Shown piece by piece: positions 1 through 5,399 of a stretch of DNA of 5,399 nucleotides. Numbering within the stretch: position 1 is the first letter of the stretch; every line of letters begins with the position of its first letter. The notes beneath the pieces are model-generated. The model was not told the origin of the DNA and did not search any database. It worked only from the letters and a program-made list of their open reading frames with translations. Origin of the DNA: Clostridia bacterium (GTDB lineage Bacteria > Bacillota > Clostridia > Christensenellales > CAG-1252); NCBI GenBank assembly GCA_017615495.1, contig JAGAAA010000125.1:1-5399 (forward strand), written 5' to 3'. Position numbers and translations under genes: made by a program.

Positions 1-3000
1 AGATGGAGAACGGCATCGGGCGAAGCTTCAAGATGGCGAACAAAATGGCAATGGAAGTAAGCGCCTGCTCGCCGCCGGAGAGGGAATGCAGGTTTTGATG
101 CGCCTTTCCGGGAAGTTTTACGTCGATATCCACGCCCTTTTCAAGTTCACTCGGATTTTCAGGATCGGCATCCACCAAAACGAGGTTGGCGCTGCCGCCG
201 CCAAACAAATCGGAGAAGGTCTTTTTGAAATTGTTGTTGATGTTCTCAAACGCGGCGTTAAACTTGACGAGCATATCGCTGTTCATCGCGGCAATCAATT
301 TTTCAAGATCCTCTTTTGCCTTAATGAGGTCTTCAAGTTGCGTGGAAAGTTCCTCGTGGCGCTTAAGAACGTTGTCGTAATCCTCAAAGGCGTTGAAGTT
401 GATGCTACCGAGCTGGGCGATCTTGCCCTTCAAGCTGTTGATTGCGGAAGGCGCCGCGGAAGGAACGAAATTTTCCTCGTCGCGCAGGGCGAGCATTTCC
501 TCCTCGGAAAGCTCGTATTCGCCAAGCACCCTTTCGCGGAGGGAGGCGAGGTCACCGTCGATCTTTTCCACCTTGGATTCTTCGCGCGCACGCTTATCCA
601 TAATCGAGTTGATGACGTCGGTGACGGCGGAACGTTCCTTTTCGATCTCGCTCAAGGAAGCGCGCAAGGCGGCTTTTGCCATATCCTTGACGCCAAGTTC
701 CTTTTCTATCTCGGTCAAGCGTTCCTTCTCCGACTTGGTAAACTCCAAGGCGGGGGCGTTTGCCTGTTGCTTTTCAAATTCCAAACGAACGGTTTCAAGC
801 TGCGTGCGTTTCTCGGCGCTTTCGCGGTCGGACGAGGTCTTCTCCTCCTCCAAGCGTTTGATATCCCCTTCCACTCGGCTGATCTCCATCTTCAACGAGG
901 AGAGTTCCACCTGCGCGTTGGTGACGGCGGAGGAAAGCGCGTCGCGCATCTTGCGCATGTTTTCCACGTCCGTCTTGGAGGCTTGCGCCACGCCTTGCAC
1001 GCTTGCCTTTTTGCCCTCGATATCTTGGTTAAGGCTTTCCGCGGCGGTGATCTCTTTGGAAATGGCGGTCAAACGCTCGTTGAGCTCGTCATATTCCGCC
1101 TGATCCTTGGTCATGCGCTCGTTGGTTTCTTCAATGAGTTTTTCGGAAGTGGCAATGCGCTCGGTCTCGGCGGTGACCTTTACGTCGAGGTCCTGCAGGT
1201 CGTCGCGGAGGGCGTAAACTTCCTCCTCGATCTTCTTGGCTTCCGCGCCCTTCTGCTCCACTTCCGCGCGAAGCGTTTCGCGGCGCATAAAGATATCCTT
1301 AAGTTCCTTTTGCGCGTCGGCAAGCTCGCGCTCCTTGCTGAGGTGCAAAGAGGTCTTTTGGCGACGGCTACCGCCCGTGATGGTCCTGCGCGGGTCGATG
1401 ATGTCTCCGTCCAAAGTGACGATCTTGACGCCGTAATCGTAGCGGTCAGCCATCAGGCGAGCGCACTCCAGGTCCTCTGCGAGGACAGTCCTGCCGAGGA
1501 GCTGAGAAATAACCTCGTAATGACGGGGATCGTAAGTGATGAGGTCGGAGCAAATGCCGATGGCACCGCGCATCTCCAAAACGCCGCGATATTCGTAGGC
1601 GAGGTTTTGCGGACGAGCCTTGTTAGCGGGGATCATCGTCGCCACGCCGTACTCCATCTTCTTCAAATAATTGACGATATAAACGGCGTCGGTATCGGTG
1701 GGAGTGACCACGTGTTGCACCGATGCGCCGAGAGCGGCTTCGATCGCCACTTCGTACTCTTTGGGCACTTTGATGAGCTGCCCGACCACGCCTTCGATGT
1801 GCTCGTTGAGGGAGGGATCGTTTGCGGCGTCGTTAAGCAAAAGCTTAACGGCTTGTTGATAGCCGTCGTGCTGACCCACCATTTCCGCCATTGCGCGGAC
1901 GCGGCCTTCCTTGCCTGCGTATTCCGCATTTAAGGCGTCAAGATCGCGGTTCATCGCGTAAAGACCTTGACGGATCTCGTTGAATTCACCCATGCGGAGC
2001 ACCCGCTTTTCGCGGATCTCCTGCTTCTTTTTGTTGCATTCGTCAATGCGGGCGCGGCAATCTTCGGAGTTCTTTTCCTCACGCTCGATGGTGGCGCCGG
2101 AAGACTTGATGGCAAGGTCCAACGATGCCAAACGCTTGCGGAGAGAGCCTGCCTCGGCGTAAAGCCCGGCAAGAGAACTCTTGACGTCCGACAGTCTGCC
2201 GAACACGTCAAAAACTTCGCTGTTGGAACGCTCAATGTTGCTTTCGTTGCCTGCGATTTGCTCTAAAAGAGCAAAATACTTGTCGTTTAAGGCGTCGAGC
2301 CTTTGCTCGGCAAGATAAAGTTCCTTATTGCGGATGTCGAGGATGTTTTTGGCTTCCGCCAGCGTTTCCGCCGTCACGTTGCCATCCGCAGTAGCGGAAG
2401 CAAGCTCCTCTTCCAAACGGGTGATCTCCTCGGTCAAGTGGGCGATCTTGTTTTGATAAACCGCCATCAAGCCGCTGTTCTTTTCGCTGCTGACCTTTAA
2501 GCGCTCCCTCTCTTCCATCAAGGCGCGGACTTCCTTTTCGTTGCGGTCGATGTCCTCAAGGGTTTGGTCGTGGTTTGCCGCCAAGCGCAAAGACTCGCTT
2601 TCCTTGGCGTAAAGTTCTTCGGTAAACGCCTTAACGTTTTCCGCTATTTTTTGCTTTTTACGCACGCTGTCTTCGCGCGAATAGAGGTAATAGTTGACCT
2701 CCTGATAGCGCATCTGCTCCTTGAACTCAAAGAACTTTTGCGCCGCTTCGCGTTGTTTGGCGAGGGGGGCAAGCTGACGGGAAAGCTCCGCCGTGATGTC
2801 GTTCAAACGCTGGATATCCTCCGCGGAACGGGCAAGCTTGCGTTCCGTCTCGATCTTCTCCGCCTTGGTCTTGGCGATGCCCGCCGCTTCTTCAAAGATC
2901 TGGCGACGATCAATGGGCTTGGAATCCATGATCTCGGCAACTTTGCCCTGCCCGATGATGGAATAGCCGTCCTTGCCGGCGCCGCTGTCGCGCATCACGT

Positions 3001-3379
3001 CCAAGATGTCACGCAAACGGCAGATGTTGTGGTTAAGATAATACTCGCTGGTACCGGAACGGTACAGCTTGCGGGTGACCACAACTTCTTCGCGGTCGGT
3101 TTTGAAAACGTGGTTGGAATTGTCAAAAACGAGGGAAACTTCGCAATAGGACATCGAGGGGCGCTTCTCGGTGCCGTTGAAGATGACGTCTTGCATCTTG
3201 GCGCCGCGAAGAGCTTTTGCGCTCATCTCACCGAGAACCCAACGAACAGCGTCCGCGACGTTACTTTTGCCGCAGCCGTTCGGGCCGACGATGCCCGTAA
3301 AGCTATTCTTAAAATCTATTACGGTTTTGCCGGCGAAGGACTTAAATCCTTGTAGTTCGAGCCTCTTGAAGTTGATCAT
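1..3379 (-). CDS. smc: Chromosome partition protein SMC (3' end cut off by window edge)
   Basis: SMC is the ATPase of the bacterial condensin complex. It dimerises through a hinge, binds ScpA and ScpB at its heads and organises the nucleoid for segregation. I translated the whole stretch and found one uninterrupted frame of 1126 codons from ATG at 3379. Residues 1–165 form the N-terminal head: Walker A GPNGCGKS at 32–39, R-loop arginine 58 in the ALRG context, Q-loop Gln144 in IIGQGKV, then EEAAG. Residues about 170–500 are a charged heptad-like coiled coil, 505–672 the hinge (GVVGQLIKV, ALGASVQHVV, TITGG), and 675–985 the returning coil. The C-terminal head follows with FGGGSANL and the ABC signature LSGGE at 1100–1104. 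B. subtilis SMC has 1186 residues, so about 60 are missing, including Walker B and the D-loop. The start is supported by GGGAG four to five bases upstream and the typical MINFKRLELQGFKSF opening. The hinge has Arg-Arg at 664–665 where B. subtilis has Gly-Gly. Identification is very secure. Confidence 0.97.
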   Translation of the reverse strand, partial: MINFKRLELQGFKSFAGKTVIDFKNSFTGIVGPNGCGKSNVADAVRWVLGEMSAKALRGAKMQDVIFNGTEKRPSMSYCEVSLVFDNSNHVFKTDREEVVVTRKLYRSGTSEYYLNHNICRLRDILDVMRDSGAGKDGYSIIGQGKVAEIMDSKPIDRRQIFEEAAGIAKTKAEKIETERKLARSAEDIQRLNDITAELSRQLAPLAKQREAAQKFFEFKEQMRYQEVNYYLYSREDSVRKKQKIAENVKAFTEELYAKESESLRLAANHDQTLEDIDRNEKEVRALMEERERLKVSSEKNSGLMAVYQNKIAHLTEEITRLEEELASATADGNVTAETLAEAKNILDIRNKELYLAEQRLDALNDKYFALLEQIAGNESNIERSNSEVFDVFGRLSDVKSSLAGLYAEAGSLRKRLASLDLAIKSSGATIEREEKNSEDCRARIDECNKKKQEIREKRVLRMGEFNEIRQGLYAMNRDLDALNAEYAGKEGRVRAMAEMVGQHDGYQQAVKLLLNDAANDPSLNEHIEGVVGQLIKVPKEYEVAIEAALGASVQHVVTPTDTDAVYIVNYLKKMEYGVATMIPANKARPQNLAYEYRGVLEMRGAIGICSDLITYDPRHYEVISQLLGRTVLAEDLECARLMADRYDYGVKIVTLDGDIIDPRRTITGGSRRQKTSLHLSKERELADAQKELKDIFMRRETLRAEVEQKGAEAKKIEEEVYALRDDLQDLDVKVTAETERIATSEKLIEETNERMTKDQAEYDELNERLTAISKEITAAESLNQDIEGKKASVQGVAQASKTDVENMRKMRDALSSAVTNAQVELSSLKMEISRVEGDIKRLEEEKTSSDRESAEKRTQLETVRLEFEKQQANAPALEFTKSEKERLTEIEKELGVKDMAKAALRASLSEIEKERSAVTDVINSIMDKRAREESKVEKIDGDLASLRERVLGEYELSEEEMLALRDEENFVPSAAPSAINSLKGKIAQLGSINFNAFEDYDNVLKRHEELSTQLEDLIKAKEDLEKLIAAMNSDMLVKFNAAFENINNNFKKTFSDLFGGGSANLVLVDADPENPSELEKGVDIDVKLPGKAHQNLHSLSGGEQALTSIAILFAILKLRPMPFSI

Positions 3380-3383
3380 CTGT

Positions 3384-3388
3384 CTCCC
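3384..3388 (-). promoter_or_regulatory. Ribosome binding site of smc
   Basis: Reading the minus strand, GGGAG ends four bases before the ATG at 3379. The spacing is on the short side but supports this ATG. No better start with a Shine-Dalgarno sequence is visible, and the protein begins exactly where SMC proteins normally begin. Confidence 0.7.
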
Positions 3389-3392
3389 ATCA

Positions 3393-3409
3393 AAGCGAAA
3401 AAGTCGCTT
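3393..3409 (-). other. Small hairpin in the smc leader
   Basis: On the minus strand AAGCGA, a five-base loop CTTTT, and TCGCTT form a perfect 6-bp stem. It ends five bases before the smc Shine-Dalgarno sequence. No U-run follows it in either orientation, so it does not look like a terminator. It could influence translation initiation or message stability of smc, but that is inference; a stem this short can also arise by chance. Confidence 0.4.
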
Positions 3410-3419
3410 ATACTACGTA

Positions 3420-3460
3420 ATTATAACACATAATATAAGCGAATGGGAAGTGTTTAGCAA
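3420..3460 (-). promoter_or_regulatory. Candidate promoter for smc in the rnc–smc gap
   Basis: On the minus strand TTGCTA (3455–3460) is followed after exactly 17 bp by TATATT (3432–3437), an acceptable sigma-A pair. A perfect TATAAT lies slightly downstream (3420–3425), but without a convincing -35 box at 16–18 bp. The AT-rich gap of 102 bp between rnc and smc, in an otherwise overlapping cluster, fits an internal promoter that gives smc some independent expression. No terminator hairpin is visible after rnc, so read-through from plsX–rnc is also expected. Confidence 0.5.
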
Positions 3461-3481
3461 ATTTTAGGGAAGATTTTTGTT

Positions 3482-4111
3482 TTAAATTAGGTGGAGAGCC
3501 TTCAAAGCGAGGCGGCAAGCCTCGTTTTCCGCCGCTTTGACGGAAGAGCCCTTGCCCACGCCGTAGCTTTTGCCTCCAACGTAAACTTCCACCGTAAAAG
3601 TCTTTTTGTCATCCCTGCCCGCGGAAGTATACGGCGCGTGGTAGGAAAGTTTGTTCTTTTCGCAATGCTCCTTGAGCTTGCTCTTGTAATCAGAAGAAGC
3701 GTGCGGCGCAAGCAAAATGGTACGCTTGACAAAGTCCACCGCCTTTTCAAGCCCGCCGTCAAGCGAGATAGCCGCGGTGACCGCTTCGTAAAGGTCACAC
3801 TTCATTTTGACGGAAAGCGCACAGTTGCGACGCTGGCAGTTTTTGGAAAAAGTGAGAAGATCCGCAAGACCGGCAAGCGGTTCTTTGGAAACCATCGAGG
3901 CGCGCGTTTTTGTCATTTCCCCTTCGGTTTCGTTTTGCTGATGGTAAAGAAGTTCGCTTACTGCAAAACCGACGATGCTGTCGCCCAAAAATTCCAGGCG
4001 CTCGTAGTTGTTTTCACGGTCAAAAGAGCTGTGCGTAAGCGCTTTTTCCAGCAAGGAAGCATCCTTGAAAACATAGCCGATTCGTTCGTAAATTTCCGCA
4101 AAATCAATCAT
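3482..4111 (-). CDS. rnc: Ribonuclease III
   Basis: RNase III is a cytoplasmic, Mg2+-dependent endonuclease that cuts double-stranded RNA, matures 16S and 23S rRNA and processes mRNAs. The 209-residue product has the signature ERLEFLGDS at 37–45, with catalytic Glu40 and Asp44. The second acidic pair is Asp106 and Glu109 in CDLYEAV. A double-stranded-RNA-binding domain follows from about Asp141 (DYKSKLKEH) to the C-terminus, with GVGKGSSVKAAENEA at 184–198. I chose the ATG at 4111: AAAAGGA lies eight bases upstream and the protein then starts like other RNase III proteins (MIDFAEIYERIGYVF). A longer in-frame version would need a TTG at 4141 and adds ten unconserved residues. The gene overlaps the end of plsX by 8 bp, suggesting translational coupling. 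The region between the catalytic pairs is about seven residues shorter than in E. coli and lacks the usual SGG segment; catalytic residues remain, so it should be active. Confidence 0.95.
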   Translation of the reverse strand: MIDFAEIYERIGYVFKDASLLEKALTHSSFDRENNYERLEFLGDSIVGFAVSELLYHQQNETEGEMTKTRASMVSKEPLAGLADLLTFSKNCQRRNCALSVKMKCDLYEAVTAAISLDGGLEKAVDFVKRTILLAPHASSDYKSKLKEHCEKNKLSYHAPYTSAGRDDKKTFTVEVYVGGKSYGVGKGSSVKAAENEACRLALKALHLI

Positions 4112-5105
4112 TTTGAACGTCCTTTTGGAGATCGGCGGCAAGGCGCTCGGAAACGCCGCCCGCGATCATATCCCTAACCTGCAATATCGCCCCGCAAATG
4201 GATTTTGCCTTAGAAGAGCCGTGCGCCTTAACGACGGGCTTTTTGAGCCCGAGAAACGCCGCCCCGCCGTGCTCGTTGTAATCCAACTTGCGTTTCAATC
4301 CTTTGAAAACGGGCTTCAGCATCAATGCGCCGAGTTTGGCGCGCGTGCCGCCCGCGTAAATACCTTGTTTGAGAAGAGAGAAAACGGCGTTTGCCGTGCC
4401 TTCCGCGCTCTTTAACGCAACGTTGCCGTCAAACCCATCCGCGACCACGACGTCCACCTCGCCGGAGAGAATGTCGCGCGCTTCCACGTTGCCGATGAAA
4501 TTGATGCCTTTGGCATTCTTCAAAAGCCCGTGGCATTCCACGGAGAAGGCGTTGCCCTTGGTCTCTTCCGCGCCGTTGTTCAAAAGCCCTACGCGCGGGT
4601 TTTCCAGCCCAAAGACGCCCTTTTGATAGGCGACTGCCATACGGGCGAAGCCCACGAGGTAGGTCGGGCGGCAATCCACGTTTGCGCCGCAATCGCACAA
4701 GATCACGTTGCCCCCCGTCACAGTGGGAAGCGCGGGAGCAAGAGCGGGACGCTCCACCCCTTTCACCCTGCCTATCTTCAACGTGGCGCCGATCAGAACC
4801 GCGCCGGTGGACCCTGCGGAAACAAGCCCGTCCGCCTCCCCGTCCTTGACGGCGTCCAAAGCCACGACAAGAGAACTTTCCTTTTTGGTGCGTACGGCAA
4901 CGGTGGGCACTTCATCACAACCGATAACCTCACGCGCATCGCGAATAATAAGGCGGTCATGCTCGCCCGCAAGCGCAACAAGTTCTTCCCTCTTGCCGGT
5001 CAAAAGGATCTCAATATCTTTATCTTGCTCCAACGCGGCAAGCGCGCCTTTTACAACCTCGGTGGGAGAATAATCCCCGCCGTATCCGTCAACAGCAATA
5101 CGCAT
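4104..5105 (-). CDS. plsX: Phosphate acyltransferase PlsX
   Basis: PlsX converts acyl-ACP and inorganic phosphate to acyl-phosphate, the donor used by the membrane enzyme PlsY to make lysophosphatidic acid; it is the first committed step of phospholipid synthesis in most bacteria. The protein is a soluble or peripheral enzyme related to phosphotransacetylases. The 333 residues match the usual family length. Visible landmarks are the N-terminal MRIAVDGYGGD at 1–11, VSAGSTGAVLIGATLKIGR at 95–113, RPALAPALPT at 119–128, NNGAEETKGN in the middle, ADGFDGNVALK, YNEHGGAAFLG, and KAHGSS at 293–298 near the C-terminus. The ATG at 5105 has a perfect GGAGG six bases upstream and a promoter just beyond. 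The gene ends with TGA inside the start of rnc. It is probably the first gene of this transcript. No sign of damage or transfer; identification is very secure. Confidence 0.97.
   Translation of the reverse strand: MRIAVDGYGGDYSPTEVVKGALAALEQDKDIEILLTGKREELVALAGEHDRLIIRDAREVIGCDEVPTVAVRTKKESSLVVALDAVKDGEADGLVSAGSTGAVLIGATLKIGRVKGVERPALAPALPTVTGGNVILCDCGANVDCRPTYLVGFARMAVAYQKGVFGLENPRVGLLNNGAEETKGNAFSVECHGLLKNAKGINFIGNVEARDILSGEVDVVVADGFDGNVALKSAEGTANAVFSLLKQGIYAGGTRAKLGALMLKPVFKGLKRKLDYNEHGGAAFLGLKKPVVKAHGSSKAKSICGAILQVRDMIAGGVSERLAADLQKDVQND
4120..4126 (-). promoter_or_regulatory. Ribosome binding site of rnc, inside plsX
   Basis: AAAAGGA on the minus strand lies eight bases before the ATG at 4111 and inside the last codons of plsX. 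It decides the rnc start in favour of this ATG over the upstream in-frame TTG at 4141. Confidence 0.7.
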
Positions 5106-5111
5106 GAACTG

Positions 5112-5116
5112 CCTCC
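5112..5116 (-). promoter_or_regulatory. Ribosome binding site of plsX
   Basis: A perfect GGAGG on the minus strand lies six bases before the ATG at 5105. This fixes the plsX start. Confidence 0.9.
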
Positions 5117-5132
5117 AAAACGATCTTTTATT

Positions 5133-5161
5133 ATTATACCCTAATTTAAATCAAACAGCAA
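5133..5161 (-). promoter_or_regulatory. Sigma-A-type promoter of plsX
   Basis: On the minus strand TTGCTG (5156–5161) is separated by exactly 17 bp from a perfect TATAAT (5133–5138). The -35 box keeps only the TTG of the consensus, but the -10 box, spacing and AT-rich spacer are convincing. Transcription would start near 5126, giving a leader of about 20 bases that carries the GGAGG. The repeat array lies immediately upstream and would not be in this transcript. I saw no clear FapR-type operator between promoter and gene. Confidence 0.75.
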
Positions 5162-5171
5162 GCCCATAAAG

Positions 5172-5257
5172 AGTGAAGTTTTGGCTTAGCCAAAGTGAAG
5201 TTGCTACGCAGTGAAGTTATTCGTAAAGACGAATAGTGAAGTTTGCGCATTGCGCAA
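5172..5257. repeat. Array of four AGTGAAGTT repeats alternating with short hairpins
   Basis: The 9-mer AGTGAAGTT occurs four times exactly, at 5172–5180, 5194–5202, 5210–5218 and 5235–5243. Each copy is followed by a different palindrome: TTTGGC-TTA-GCCAAA (5180–5194), TGC-TAC-GCA (5202–5210), TATTCGT-AAAG-ACGAATA (5218–5235) and TTGCGC-ATT-GCGCAA (5243–5257). The palindrome ends share bases with the repeat ends. Spacing between repeat starts is 22, 16 and 25 bp, so this is neither a simple tandem repeat nor a CRISPR array. I noticed no other copy in the window. It lies just upstream of the plsX promoter. I do not recognise a named family; a dispersed intergenic palindromic repeat is the most natural explanation. 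Confidence 0.8.
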
Positions 5258-5399
5258 GTTGCGGAAATATTCGAAATAGCGAGCGCGGAAAGTGCTGATT
5301 ATATAAAAAGCGACTGCGGAGAGTGGTACTTAGACAAACGCTCCGCGAGCGAGTGGGACAGGCGCGTACTCCTTGTACGTAACTGTTCCCGAGCGAAGC
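5258..5399. other. Non-coding, palindrome-rich region at the right edge
   Basis: I see no supportable gene here. The stretch holds several inverted repeats: TATT-CGA-AATA (5268–5278), CGCTC-CGC-GAGCG (5339–5351), and an imperfect hairpin at 5355–5390. In the last, GGGACAG pairs with CTGTTCCC with one bulged base, and inside it CGTAC-TCCTT-GTACG forms a perfect 5-bp stem. None is followed by a T-run, so none is a standard terminator. Base composition and GAGCGA-type words recur, giving the look of a repeat element continuing past the edge. Confidence 0.5.
5355..5390. repeat. Imperfect inverted repeat
   Basis: Outer arms GGGACAG (5355–5361) and CTGTTCCC (5383–5390) pair with a single bulged T. 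A 3x3 internal loop separates them from the perfect inner stem CGTAC (5365–5369) and GTACG (5375–5379) around loop TCCTT. Adjacent bases may extend the pairing, since GCTCCGC at 5340–5346 can pair with GCGAAGC at 5393–5399 with one mismatch. The element may be cut by the window edge. Confidence 0.5.

Noticed and set aside
86..1933. A 615-codon open frame on the plus strand, with further long plus-strand frames at 1967–2266, 2303–2500 and 2564–3355
   Set aside because: All lie in exact codon register opposite smc, whose minus-strand translation is an unmistakable SMC protein. The frames stay open because smc seldom uses TTA, CTA or TCA codons. The products show no recognisable family.
4112..4141. 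Ten-residue N-terminal extension of RNase III from a TTG at 4141
   Set aside because: The ATG at 4111 has a well-placed AAAAGGA and begins where the family normally begins. The extension is unconserved and would need a TTG start.
3491..4177. A 228-codon plus-strand open frame opposite rnc
   Set aside because: It is the codon-register antisense shadow of rnc. The minus strand encodes all RNase III catalytic residues and the RNA-binding domain.
5172..5257. CRISPR array
   Set aside because: The 9-bp repeat is too short, the spacers are only 7–16 bp and palindromic, and no cas gene is present.
5180..5257. Rho-independent terminators formed by the hairpins
   Set aside because: Stems are short and none is followed by a run of T on either strand.
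5217..5399. A minus-strand frame open from the window edge to a TAA at 5217–5219, about 60 codons
   Set aside because: It runs through the palindromes and into the repeat array, has an Arg/Ser/Cys-rich composition typical of translated non-coding DNA, and matches nothing I recognise. It could be the end of a gene starting outside the window, but nothing supports this.

Overview
The window looks like a chromosomal housekeeping segment from a member of the Bacillota, most likely the Clostridia. That assignment is an inference from the gene order plsX–rnc–smc, the clostridial flavour of the proteins, a strong GGAGG Shine-Dalgarno sequence and sigma-A-type promoter boxes. GC content is roughly half. 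All three protein genes are on the minus strand, so the region is described from right to left.

Right end (5106–5399): non-coding DNA upstream of plsX. It holds imperfect palindromes near the edge, then an ordered array of four exact AGTGAAGTT repeats, each followed by a different small hairpin. Next comes a clear promoter (TTGCTG, 17 bp, TATAAT) and the plsX ribosome binding site.

Middle (3482–5105): plsX (phosphate acyltransferase of phospholipid synthesis) and rnc (ribonuclease III). They overlap by 8 bp and are probably translationally coupled. No acpP lies between plsX and rnc, although acpP is found there in B. subtilis.

Left (1–3379): smc, the chromosome-condensing ATPase, separated from rnc by a 102-bp gap. 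The gap holds a second plausible promoter and a small hairpin just before the smc ribosome binding site. The smc frame is open without a stop from its ATG to the window edge: 1126 codons covering the N-terminal head, first coiled coil, hinge, second coiled coil and most of the C-terminal head through LSGGE. The last ~60 residues, including Walker B, lie outside. Long open frames on the plus strand opposite smc are in register with its codons and are antisense shadows.

The three genes serve membrane phospholipid supply, RNA processing and chromosome organisation, a conserved cluster linked to growth and division. I found no defence system, mobile-element gene, RNA gene or CRISPR array. The least explained part is the hairpin/repeat array upstream of plsX; the proteins carry two local departures from family consensus (SMC hinge and RNase III loop) worth checking.
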